Part shown: piece after piece, positions 42,675-50,408 of the stretch
How positions within the stretch are numbered: position 1 is the first letter of the stretch
How the letters are laid out: every line of letters starts with the position of its first letter
Program-made: the position numbers and the translations under genes
From: FEN-1139 sp038207155
Lineage (GTDB): Bacteria > Myxococcota_A > Polyangia > Polyangiales > Polyangiaceae
Direction of reading: 5' to 3'
DNA: 64,000 bases
Assembly: GCA_038207155.1 (NCBI GenBank)
Contig: JBBRAB010000005.1
Coordinates: forward strand, 143,252 to 207,251
Notes under the pieces: generated by a model
What the model was told of the DNA's origin: nothing
The model's database searches: none
Seen by the model: only the letters and a program-made list of their open reading frames with translations

Positions 42675-44147
42675 ATGGTCGACAGTCACGAGCCGCGTCG
42701 TTCGCTTTGGCCGGACGCAAGCCAGCGTCCGCTCCCGGTCGAGGCTGGGAATTCTGAGCCGCCGAGCAGCGCGTTCAACGGCGACGATTTTCTGTTCCAT
42801 CTGTCCCGCGGCAGCGAGCTCCTGCGTGAGGACCACGTCGAATCCGCGAAAGAAGAGCTTGAGCGAGCCCTGCGCCTCCAACCGCGCGATCCACGCGGTC
42901 AGGGTCTACTCGGCGTGGTGTACTTTCGTCTCGGTCTCTATCCGCGCGCGATCGACATCTTCGAGCAACTGGTGCGTGAGGCTCCAGGAGCGACGACCCC
43001 GCGCATCAACCTGAGCCTTTGCTACCTGAAAACGGGTCAGCTGATGGCCGCGCGCGAGCTGCTCGAAGAGATCACGGTCCGTGAACCGGGGCACCGTCGT
43101 GGTTGGGGCTATCTGGGTCTCGTCTATGAGCGCCAAGGCGACTTGCACAAGGCAGAGTCGGCCTACGAGCGAGCCGAGCAGCCAGTGGCGATTCGCCGCA
43201 TGAAGGAGGCCGCTGAGCATCGTCATTCCTCGAGTCCGCTCTACGTGCACGCCTCGGCTCACGAAGTGCGCGCCGCGGCCGGTGAAGCCTTCAGTGAGAT
43301 CGAGCAGGGCACCCTGCCCTTTGAACTCGCGCGTTCGGCGGAGGTCGATTCCCCATCACCGTCGGGGCGTTGGTGGGCGCTTGAGCCAGGCGGTAGCCTC
43401 GGAGCCCCACCGGTACCGCAGCTTGAAGAGCTCCAGCCGATCACCGAGCACGACGACGTGCTTCCGGTTGCGGTCCCGTCTCAAAGGGACGCGCGGAGCT
43501 CTGTCCCCCCCCCAACAGTCGAGCGCTTCTCAGTACCGGTCGACAGCTGGGCGCACCGGCTGCGAGCCCCAGACGGCTGCGTCCATTTCGCGCGCCCGCT
43601 ACTGACGCTCCCGCTCGATGAACAGGGCTATGCCCTGCGTGGTCGCCAGCTGGTCGGGCTCGCACCGGCCAAGCTCCGGCATGGACAGCAGCGTCTGACA
43701 CGCCGGACCGACCCCAATTCAGACTGTCCGCTCGGAGGGCTAACGGACCCATTGTTCGGTCTTCCCGGTCCGGGTAGCGCTGTGCTGCGCTGCGATGACG
43801 CCACAAGTCCGCGCTGCCTGGCGCTCAACTACGGCACGTTCACGGTCTGCGAAGATGCGCTCCTCGCATTTTCGCTCGGACTTGAATGGAAAAACACGGT
43901 TCTCTTGGGCGAGCAGGGCGAGCCCGTCAGCTTCGTCACTTTCACGGGACTCGGGCATTTGGTGCTGCGCCTGTCGGTCGAGCCCACCGTCCTGCCAGTC
44001 GCGGAGGACCGGAGTCTGGCCCGTGTTGACACCCTACTCGGGTGGCTCGGCGACCTCGAGCCGGAGCTCCTTGATGCGGGTGAATCCCCGCTGCGCCGTC
44101 CGGGCTACGTCGTCTTCGGTCGTCAGGGCAACCTGCTGCTGCGCTAA
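42675..44147 (+). CDS. TPR protein with a C-terminal beta-rich (AIM24-like) domain
   Basis: The 490-residue protein starts at the ATG 42675, just after GGAGGAG. Residues 35-180 are TPR helices (AKEELERALRLQPRDPRGQGLLGVVYF, AIDIFEQLVREAP, AARELLEEITVREPGHRRGWG). A Pro/Ser-rich linker follows, then a beta-rich domain from about 320 ending GLGHLVLRLSVE and YVVFGRQGNLLLR. That domain loosely resembles AIM24-type folds seen with TPRs in myxobacteria. The resemblance is from memory and weak. A run of nine C residues (43505-43513) lies in the linker. It follows hisA by 33 bases and may be co-transcribed with it. Confidence 0.75.
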   Translation: MVDSHEPRRSLWPDASQRPLPVEAGNSEPPSSAFNGDDFLFHLSRGSELLREDHVESAKEELERALRLQPRDPRGQGLLGVVYFRLGLYPRAIDIFEQLVREAPGATTPRINLSLCYLKTGQLMAARELLEEITVREPGHRRGWGYLGLVYERQGDLHKAESAYERAEQPVAIRRMKEAAEHRHSSSPLYVHASAHEVRAAAGEAFSEIEQGTLPFELARSAEVDSPSPSGRWWALEPGGSLGAPPVPQLEELQPITEHDDVLPVAVPSQRDARSSVPPPTVERFSVPVDSWAHRLRAPDGCVHFARPLLTLPLDEQGYALRGRQLVGLAPAKLRHGQQRLTRRTDPNSDCPLGGLTDPLFGLPGPGSAVLRCDDATSPRCLALNYGTFTVCEDALLAFSLGLEWKNTVLLGEQGEPVSFVTFTGLGHLVLRLSVEPTVLPVAEDRSLARVDTLLGWLGDLEPELLDAGESPLRRPGYVVFGRQGNLLLR

Positions 44148-44224
44148 GCCCGGCCGAGTATCGACGGGTCCAAACCTCGGGTCCCTTGGCAGCCGCCCCA
44201 GCGGGTGACAGGATGCAGGCGCTG

Positions 44225-44935
44225 ATGTCGGAGCCCTCGAAAAAGCGCAGCCTTCCCCCCGCGGGTCGCCGACGTGGTCGCGTACGCCGCGCGATCACGC
44301 GCGATCCCGTGGTCGCGGCCCGCCGACGCTCGATCAAAGAGGACGCGCTCAATCTCCCCAATCTCCTGACCTTTGGGCGCATCGCGATGATCCCGCTGGT
44401 GCTGTGGCTGATCGGACGGGGCTCACCCACGGACTGCATGTGGGCGACGATCGTTTACGGCATGGCAGCCATCACGGATCTGCTCGACGGGTATTTGGCG
44501 CGCAAGCTCAACATCGTGAGCGTGCTCGGTAAATTCCTCGATCCCCTGGCGGACAAGCTGCTCGTCATGGCGTCGCTCATCTGGATGGTGCCGATGGGTC
44601 GCGTCCCTCCGTGGGCCGTTGTGTTGCTGCTGGCTCGCGAGATTTCGATCACTGGACTGCGCTCGATCGCTGTCAGTGAGGGCGTCGTGATCGCCGCGGG
44701 CGACAGTGGCAAGAGCAAGACTGCGCTGCAGATGGTCGGACTCGTCTGCCTGTTTCTCGGCTATCCGTACCACCTTGCGCTCGGCCCAATCGATCTGGGT
44801 CGCGTCGACCTCGTGTTGGTGGGTCGCGCGCTGATCTACATCTCGCTGTTTTTCTCGGTCACCAGTGCTGTCAGCTACCTTGGCCTTTTCTCAGAGGCCG
44901 TCGAAGCCAAAAACCGGCGTGGCCAATTGTCGTAA
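44225..44935 (+). CDS. pgsA: CDP-diacylglycerol--glycerol-3-phosphate 3-phosphatidyltransferase
   Basis: The 236-residue inner-membrane enzyme makes phosphatidylglycerophosphate for acidic phospholipids. The CDP-alcohol phosphotransferase signature is complete: DLLDGYLARKLNIVSVLGKF followed by LDPLADK, giving the DG-AR-G-D-D residues. LNLPNLLTFGRIAMIP is the typical first helix. A basic extension of about 40 residues precedes it. The start is uncertain (ATG at 44213 or 44225; the frame opens at 44186). Sequence alone separates PgsA from other family members only moderately, but the NLLT and SVLGKFLDPLADK text fits PgsA best. Confidence 0.9.
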   Translation: MSEPSKKRSLPPAGRRRGRVRRAITRDPVVAARRRSIKEDALNLPNLLTFGRIAMIPLVLWLIGRGSPTDCMWATIVYGMAAITDLLDGYLARKLNIVSVLGKFLDPLADKLLVMASLIWMVPMGRVPPWAVVLLLAREISITGLRSIAVSEGVVIAAGDSGKSKTALQMVGLVCLFLGYPYHLALGPIDLGRVDLVLVGRALIYISLFFSVTSAVSYLGLFSEAVEAKNRRGQLS

Positions 44936-44962
44936 ATCTCCCTCACCGTTCCGGAAATCCTC

Positions 44963-45400
44963 ATGACCTCGCGTTCTCACTTCGCTCTCGTCGCTGTCCT
45001 TTTCTCCGTCGCCGCTTGTGGCAAACAAGTGCAAGGCGAGCGTTGTCTACTGTCGAACGGCAATGACGATTGCGACGACGGCCTTACGTGCGTCAAGGCC
45101 GATACCCTGCAAGACAACACCACCGATCGTTGCTGTCCGACGACCTCGGCGCCGACAGATTCACGCTGCGCGCCGCGCAAACTGACCCACTCGCTCGGCA
45201 CCGGTGCCACCAGCTCAACTGGCGGTGCCACGAGCAACGGCGGGCAGTCCGCTGGCGGCAACGGCGGTACCGCGGCAGGCGGCGGTGCGGGCAAGCCCGG
45301 AGCAGGCGGTACTGCAGGGCAACCGGCGGCGGGCGGTGGCGCGGGCAAGCCCGCGGTTCCGTCGACGGGTGGCGGCGCCACCGGGGGCGCGAAAGGTTAG
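44963..45400 (+). CDS. Small Cys- and Gly-rich lipoprotein
   Basis: The 145-residue protein has a lipoprotein signal ending SVAACGK. A short Cys-rich module follows (CLLSNGNDDCDDGLTC ... CCPTTS ... CAPR). The last 65 residues are almost only Gly, Ala, Thr and Ser (GGTAAGGGAGKPGAGG). The Cys module resembles short knot-like modules of secreted myxobacterial proteins. The tail looks like a flexible stalk. No function can be given. It sits 27 bases after pgsA and 3 bases before the FliQ/SctS-like gene. Confidence 0.75.
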   Translation: MTSRSHFALVAVLFSVAACGKQVQGERCLLSNGNDDCDDGLTCVKADTLQDNTTDRCCPTTSAPTDSRCAPRKLTHSLGTGATSSTGGATSNGGQSAGGNGGTAAGGGAGKPGAGGTAGQPAAGGGAGKPAVPSTGGGATGGAKG

Positions 45401-45403
45401 CCC

Positions 45404-45664
45404 ATGGCCGCGACGCCCGACCAGCTAGCAGTCCTTTGCCGCGACGCCCTCTGGCTCGCGACGATGCTCTCACTGCCCTTGGTCGGCGCCGCAGCGTTGG
45501 TTGGCTTGCTCGTCGCCCTCTTTCAGGCCTCGACGCAGCTGCAAGACGCCACCCTCGCGCACCTGCCGCGCTGGCTCGTGGTGACGGGTCTGCTCGCCCT
45601 GCTGGGTCCTTGGATGGGGCGCGGCCTCCTTTCGTTCGCACTGCGCGCCTGGGTTGGACATTGA
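45404..45664 (+). CDS. FliQ/SctS-family export apparatus protein, isolated
   Basis: The 86-residue protein has two long membrane helices joined by a polar loop, with the FliQ/SctS family pattern. An N-terminal CRDALWLATMLSLPLVGAAALVGLLVALFQASTQLQDATL segment (written here to show the conserved ALFQA-TQ-Q-TL core at about residues 38-50) is followed by a GPWM motif at about 69-72. The length fits the family (about 85-90). FliQ/SctS forms part of the export gate of flagella and type III secretion systems with FliP and FliR. None of those is in the window. It overlaps the epmA TTG start. Confidence 0.75.
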   Translation: MAATPDQLAVLCRDALWLATMLSLPLVGAAALVGLLVALFQASTQLQDATLAHLPRWLVVTGLLALLGPWMGRGLLSFALRAWVGH

Positions 45665-46872
45665 TTTCCAGAGTCCTTTCCCCGTCGGATCTGGCGGCGC
45701 GCTCGTGGTCGGGCCGAGTGGCAGTGGGAGGGAGACTCGCCCAGATCAGCAGCGGACGCTGTTTGCTGGCAGACGCCCTCGGCTCGACTGAGGTGGTTTG
45801 GTCCGGCGTGGAACCGTCGGCGCTCGAGGTGGGCGCTCTCGTGGTCGTCGAGGGCTGCTGGGAGGCCCCTGCGCTGGTGGGCGCGAGTCTAGTCAGTCTC
45901 ACCCCAGCGCCACTGCCGTCCGGAACCGGGGAGGTCGCCCGCTTTCAGTGGCAAGGGCTCGGACCTCGCCTCGCGGCACGCTCACGCGCCCTGCAGGTTG
46001 TGCGGCGCTATTTCGACGAACAGGGTTTTCTCGAGCTGGAGACGCCGTTTCGTCTCAGCGCCCCCGGGCTCGACTCGCACGTTGAGCCGCTGGCGGCCGC
46101 CGCTGGCTGGCTCGTGACCTCACCCGAGCTGCACATGAAGCGCCTGCTCGTCGGCGGGCTGCCTCGGATCTATCAGCTGGCGCGCTGTACCCGTGACGAC
46201 GAACAGGGGCCACGCCACCAGCCGGAATTCACCCTGCTCGAGTGGTATCGGGCGTTTTCGACTCTGCAGGCTATCGCCAGCGACACCGAGCAGCTTGTGC
46301 GAAACGTCGTGACTGAGCTCACCGGACAGGATTGGCTTGAGCGCGATGGCAAGCGAATCGAGCTGGGACCACCCTTCGAACGTCTGACCGTGCGCGAGGC
46401 CTTTGCCCGCTTCGCCGGCGGAGCGGACGCGCTCGAGCTCGCTGAAAATGACCAGCAGCGCTATTTTCAGCTGCTCGTCGATCACGTCGAGCCAGCCCTA
46501 GCCAGGTTTGAGCGCCCCGTCATGCTCTGCGAGTACCCGCGCAGCCAGGCGGCGCTGGCCCGGCCCCTGCCGTCCGACCCGCGAGTGTGTGAGCGATTCG
46601 AGCTCTACCTGGCTGGAATCGAGCTTTGTAACGCCTATGGTGAGCTCACCTGTCCGGACGAACAGCGGCGGCGGTTTCAGGCTGAGCTCGTGCGTCGTGA
46701 GGCACAGGGGCTCCCTGCCCTTCCCCTCGACGAGCCCTTCCTTGCTGCCCTGCGCGAGGGCCTCCCGCCTTGCGGCGGCAATGCCCTCGGCTTCGATCGA
46801 CTCGTCATGCTAGCCACCGGGGCAGCCGCGCTCGACCAAGTGCTGGCGTTTCCCGCGACCGCCTTGCCCTAG
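45661..46872 (+). CDS. epmA: Elongation factor P beta-lysine ligase EpmA-like, with N-terminal OB-like domain
   Basis: The C-terminal 300 residues are a class II LysRS-like catalytic domain. Landmarks are QVVRRYFDEQGFLELETP, SPELHMKRLLVGGLPRIYQ, the motif 2 region QPEFTLLEWYRAF, the FELYLAGIELCNAYGELT block and the C-terminal ALGFDRLVMLATG. EpmA ligates beta-lysine to EF-P. Escherichia coli EpmA (325 residues) has no N-terminal domain. Here about 95 residues precede it and look like an OB-fold (SGRVAVGGRLAQI ... LVVVEGCWE). The TTG start at 45661 overlaps the FliQ-like stop. No efp or epmB is in the window. Confidence 0.85.
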   Translation: MISRVLSPSDLAARSWSGRVAVGGRLAQISSGRCLLADALGSTEVVWSGVEPSALEVGALVVVEGCWEAPALVGASLVSLTPAPLPSGTGEVARFQWQGLGPRLAARSRALQVVRRYFDEQGFLELETPFRLSAPGLDSHVEPLAAAAGWLVTSPELHMKRLLVGGLPRIYQLARCTRDDEQGPRHQPEFTLLEWYRAFSTLQAIASDTEQLVRNVVTELTGQDWLERDGKRIELGPPFERLTVREAFARFAGGADALELAENDQQRYFQLLVDHVEPALARFERPVMLCEYPRSQAALARPLPSDPRVCERFELYLAGIELCNAYGELTCPDEQRRRFQAELVRREAQGLPALPLDEPFLAALREGLPPCGGNALGFDRLVMLATGAAALDQVLAFPATALP

Positions 46873-46886
46873 CGGCTGGCCGACGC

Positions 46887-47543
46887 TCACTTGTAGTGAA
46901 GTAGTGAGAACACTGGCGTCGGCAGCAGTCGTTCCCGACCGCCCAGCGCGTCGAGCTCAATCAGAAACGCAAAAGCCGACACCACGGCACCCTGACGCGA
47001 CACCAGCTCGGCCGCCGCAGCCGCCGTGCCACCCGTCGCCAGTAGGTCATCGACCACGACCACGCGTGCGCCCTCGGGCAGGCTGTCGCGATGCATCTCG
47101 AGCTCACTTTCACCGTACTCGAGCGAGTAGCTGACGCGATCGACCCGATACGGCAGCTTTCCAGGCTTTCGCACCGGGACGAAGCTCGCGTTAAGGCGAG
47201 CCGCAAGCGCGCCGCCGAAGATGAAGCCGCGCGACTCGATCCCGACGACGGCGTCGACCTTCTCGCCGATGAAGCGTTCGGCAAAGGAGTCAAGCACCAC
47301 GTGAAAGGCTCGCGGATCGGCCAGCAGCGGCGTGATGTCGCGAAAGAGGATCCCCTCGAGCGGGAAATCGGGGATCTCCCGGATTTTCCCGAACAAGTAC
47401 TCCAGACGATCGAGAGGCCCCTCGTGCGGGGAGCCCTGCACGAGTCGTGAGGCTTTGGGCGCCTCGCCGCCACGCGGGGTGGGAGCTCGACGTACCGGCA
47501 GATTCTTTGCGCCGCCCGAAGACGAGTGTTTGCGAGTCGCCAT
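46887..47543 (-). CDS. apt: Adenine phosphoribosyltransferase
   Basis: The 218-residue enzyme salvages adenine to AMP using PRPP. The core starts at IREIPDFPLEGILFRDITPLL, the standard Apt N-terminus. It includes VVGIESRGFIFGGALA and the PRPP loop VVVVDDLLATGGTA. About 45 Ser/Arg/Pro-rich residues precede the core and are not typical, since usual Apt is about 170-180. The first ATG at 47543 or a later start could be used. The gene converges with epmA, with only 14 bases between stops, and is followed by nothing on its strand. Confidence 0.94.
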   Translation of the reverse strand: MATRKHSSSGGAKNLPVRRAPTPRGGEAPKASRLVQGSPHEGPLDRLEYLFGKIREIPDFPLEGILFRDITPLLADPRAFHVVLDSFAERFIGEKVDAVVGIESRGFIFGGALAARLNASFVPVRKPGKLPYRVDRVSYSLEYGESELEMHRDSLPEGARVVVVDDLLATGGTAAAAAELVSRQGAVVSAFAFLIELDALGGRERLLPTPVFSLLHYK

Positions 47544-47591
47544 GGGTCCGATCTACCACGACCGCTGCGGCACCGATAGCTGCGAGGCCCC

Positions 47592-48344
47592 CTAGAGCCC
47601 CGCCAGCATCGCGGACAGTTCCGGCTGTTGCTCCCGGGCCCACAGCGAGAGACTCAAGGGCGTCACGCTGATCCGGCCTCGGTCGAAGGCCGCCGTATCC
47701 GCGGCTTCGTCCCCGGTGTGCAGGGCTCCGGGCGGCCCCCCGAGCCAGAGGTATTCCTTGCCGCGAGGATCTTTGCGGAACTCGACTTCATCCCGGTAGG
47801 CGCGATGACCGAGCCGCGTCGCCAGAAAACCGGGGCCCGCGCCCGGGGGCACATTGACGTTGAGCAGCAGGGCGCGAGCAGGCTTAGCGGCCAAAAAGGC
47901 CTCCACTAGCGGGCGGACCGCGGCCGCGACCTCGCTCATCACGCAGCCGTCCCCCGCTGAGATTGCCATGGCGGGAATGCCCCTCAGCGCTCCCTCACGG
48001 GCAGCGGCCACGGTACCACTGTAAAACACGTCGTCTCCCAGGTTTAAGCCGTGATTGATGCCGGACACCACGAGATCGGGTTGACGCAGCAGCAGACGTT
48101 GTGCGCCGTAAAGCGCCGTGTAAACGCAGTCAGCCGGTGACCCGTCGAGCGAAAAGATCCCTGATTCCTGCTCTCGCAGCCGCAATGGGCGATGCAGGGT
48201 TAGCGCGTGACTGGCCGCGCTTTGTTCATGCTCGGGGGCGCAGACGATCACGTCGGCGAGCGAATTGAGCTGAGCCCTGAGCTGACGAAGGCCCTCGGCG
48301 CGGAAACCATCGTCGTTCGAGAGCAGGATCAGCGGTTTGCCCAT
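47592..48344 (-). CDS. surE: 5'/3'-nucleotidase SurE
   Basis: The 250-residue metal-dependent phosphatase acts on nucleoside monophosphates and is linked to stationary-phase survival. The metal site is seen in ILLSNDDGFRAEGL, CAPEHEQSAASHALT and SGINHGLNLGDDVFYSGTVAAAREG. The ATG at 48344 gives the usual MGKPLILLSNDDG start. The frame opens at a TTG at 48383. It lies 48 bases before apt on the same strand, so nucleotide salvage and turnover genes are adjacent. Confidence 0.95.
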   Translation of the reverse strand: MGKPLILLSNDDGFRAEGLRQLRAQLNSLADVIVCAPEHEQSAASHALTLHRPLRLREQESGIFSLDGSPADCVYTALYGAQRLLLRQPDLVVSGINHGLNLGDDVFYSGTVAAAREGALRGIPAMAISAGDGCVMSEVAAAVRPLVEAFLAAKPARALLLNVNVPPGAGPGFLATRLGHRAYRDEVEFRKDPRGKEYLWLGGPPGALHTGDEAADTAAFDRGRISVTPLSLSLWAREQQPELSAMLAGL

Positions 48345-48410
48345 AGGTGCCGCAAGAATGCGGGCCCCCCCTTGGGAATTCAACCAGAGTCGACATGACC
48401 GCGCCGCGCG

Positions 48411-48959
48411 CTAGCGAAGGCTCCGAAGAAACGCGATCATATCGGCGGCTCCTGAGCCCTCGGCAAGGTCGGGCGCGCCCGGCATGGCGGGGGACAACCC
48501 CAACGCGGGCCCTCCGCGGATTAACACGCGCCGCAGCTCGGCGTCCGAGCGCCGCGGCGTCTTCTTGAGACTGAGCGGCCTCGGCTCGAGGCTGGCCGCA
48601 GCCGGACCGTCGCCCCGCCCGCTTGGACCGTGACAAGCGACACAGCGAGCACGGTAGAGCTTGGCTCCCGCCTCGCGCGAGCCCGCCCCGGGTTCAGTCG
48701 ACGCGCTGGTGACGGGCTCGGGCTTGGCTGCGCCCGATGCGGGTCCACTTGACGCCGCGACCAGCGCCTTCGGTTCACTGCCTGAGGCGACCGTGGGCAC
48801 CGCCGACGCCGACAGCCCAGCCCAGGCCTCAACGGGCTGACTGCGCAGCGGCTCGCGAGGTTCCTGCGCCTCGAGCTGCTTGTCACGACAGCCACCGAGC
48901 AGCGTTATCACGCCGCAAAAAACCAAAACTCGGCTCACTTTGCCCTGATGACGGCTCAT
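48411..48959 (-). CDS. Cytochrome c lipoprotein (single haem)
   Basis: The 182-residue protein has a lipoprotein signal ending LLGGC. A Ser/Ala/Pro-rich linker follows, then a C-terminal class I cytochrome c domain of about 85 residues. Its haem-binding motif is CVACH in YRARCVACHGPSGRGDG. A Met in LSPAMPGAPDL is the likely distal ligand. It would carry electrons at the periplasmic face or outer membrane. No oxidase or reductase genes lie nearby. It ends 66 bases before surE. Confidence 0.88.
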   Translation of the reverse strand: MSRHQGKVSRVLVFCGVITLLGGCRDKQLEAQEPREPLRSQPVEAWAGLSASAVPTVASGSEPKALVAASSGPASGAAKPEPVTSASTEPGAGSREAGAKLYRARCVACHGPSGRGDGPAAASLEPRPLSLKKTPRRSDAELRRVLIRGGPALGLSPAMPGAPDLAEGSGAADMIAFLRSLR

Positions 48960-49115
48960 ATCGATGGCTCAGCTGGATCGCAGCGTGGCGGCAGCATAGT
49001 CCGCAGAATCGGGAGCGTCGAGGCGAACCGCGCCGGGGGCCGACCTGGGGGCATTGGCAACGCTTTGGCGCATTTTTCGGGCAATCCAGCAGCAAACCAC
49101 TCTAGAGTATCTGGG

Positions 49116-50321
49116 ATGGTCGACATGGCGCGCGAGGTCCCTGCTGCAATCGAAGAAGCCCTGTCCCGCTACGGTATCGCGGGACGGGTGTCGCTCGAGG
49201 GGACGCAGGTCCTGCTGATGGGGCATGGGTCGACGGTCTCGCTCGACGGGAGTGAGCTCTCCGACTGGGCAGCGCTCGATGCTCCCGGCAAGCGCCGACT
49301 GGTGGAACGCCTCGCGCGTGAGCTCGCCCAACAGCGCCGCCCTGCCAGCGTCGCTCCCCCGTCGCGCAGTTTCTCCGGGACCGGCGTCGCGGGGCCGCTG
49401 GTTGGGTCCGTTGTCCTGGCGGTCGCTGCGCTCGCCGCTTGGCGCTATGGTTTTTCAGGGTCTGCGCCAGTCGCCCCGGTTGGCGACCGCAAGGCCATGC
49501 TCCAGCCGCAGCCAACGGTGGTCGAGCCGACTCGTGAGGTCCGCGCGGCGGACTCTTGCGCCAAAGTGCGTGCGCGAATTGCAACCGGAGGCTCGGTGAC
49601 GCCGCTCGACACTGACGGCTGGATCGTGCAAATCAGCCTGATTGGGCGCGGCCCAGGGCTCGGACCCGACAATCCGAAGCTCACGCCGTTTTTCGATCAA
49701 CCGAGCCCCGGAACCACGGCTCGTCACGTGCGCTGGCCCGACGCGCCCGAGCTCGCCAAGGTCGACAACCCGGAGACCTTCGTCACTCTCGGGCCCGAGC
49801 CCCTGGCGAGCATGCCGAGCTTCTTCGGTACCGGGCTGCGCGTCACGCTCTCCGGAGGCTACGTCTCAGCTTATTTCGATGAGTCCCGGCGGTTGTCCGT
49901 GCAGCGCCTGGCTGCTGCGCTCTATGAGGCGACAGACGCGCGTTACGGTGCGCTCTACGCGCGCTGTGCGACGGGTACTACGAACCATATTGGAGCCTGG
50001 TTTCGTGGTCCCGATCTGCGCGGCGCGGCCACTCTCCTCGTCGGTACCATGGGCCTTGCCGCCGATATTCCCCATCTTGCCAAGGTCGGAGCCGGCGACG
50101 ACGCGATCGTTCAAGGGCGCGCGCTCGACGCCTTCTCCGCCCAAGCGGGTCGACTCGATCGAACGCGCGTGGCGGTCCTGGTGGGCGAGCACGGCGGCAT
50201 GGTTGCCGACCGCGCCGGGCGCTGGGCAACGCTCACTTTCCCGTTTCCCGACGCCAATCGCGCGTCGCGCACGAGCCTCACCCTGGCGCGAGCGTCAGGC
50301 GTTGGACGACCGGCACTCTAG
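49116..50321 (+). CDS. Single-pass membrane protein of unknown function
   Basis: From the ATG at 49116 the protein has 401 residues. The first 75 residues form a small soluble domain (AIEEALSRYGIAGRVSLEG, then SELSDWAALDAPGKRRLVERL). One membrane helix follows at about 88-108 (VAGPLVGSVVLAVAALAAW), and the outer domain of about 290 residues has two Cys and beta-rich segments. No family was recognised. The frame is open to 48948, where it overlaps the cytochrome c gene, so the later ATG was chosen. A second ATG lies three codons on. It converges with the DUF4139 gene across a hairpin. Confidence 0.75.
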   Translation: MVDMAREVPAAIEEALSRYGIAGRVSLEGTQVLLMGHGSTVSLDGSELSDWAALDAPGKRRLVERLARELAQQRRPASVAPPSRSFSGTGVAGPLVGSVVLAVAALAAWRYGFSGSAPVAPVGDRKAMLQPQPTVVEPTREVRAADSCAKVRARIATGGSVTPLDTDGWIVQISLIGRGPGLGPDNPKLTPFFDQPSPGTTARHVRWPDAPELAKVDNPETFVTLGPEPLASMPSFFGTGLRVTLSGGYVSAYFDESRRLSVQRLAAALYEATDARYGALYARCATGTTNHIGAWFRGPDLRGAATLLVGTMGLAADIPHLAKVGAGDDAIVQGRALDAFSAQAGRLDRTRVAVLVGEHGGMVADRAGRWATLTFPFPDANRASRTSLTLARASGVGRPAL

Positions 50322-50370
50322 TCAACTCAGCCTGCGACATTTGCCTGATTTTTGGGTAAATTCGGCGTGA

Positions 50371-50398
50371 TTACGGCGAGTCTGCGGACGCGCCGTAA
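50371..50398. terminator. Hairpin between convergent genes, probable bidirectional terminator
   Basis: TTACGGCG (50371-50378) pairs perfectly with CGCCGTAA (50391-50398). An inner GTC/GAC pair and a TGCG loop extend the stem. It lies 49 bases after the rightward stop and 11 bases after the leftward stop at 50409, with T/A-rich flanks to its left (a run of five T near 50349). Confidence 0.6.
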
Positions 50399-50408
50399 CC
50401 AGGCGAGC

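Noticed and set aside
45070..45660. Upstream extension of the epmA frame
   Set aside because: It overlaps the small lipoprotein and FliQ-like genes in another frame and is Arg-rich with no conserved content.
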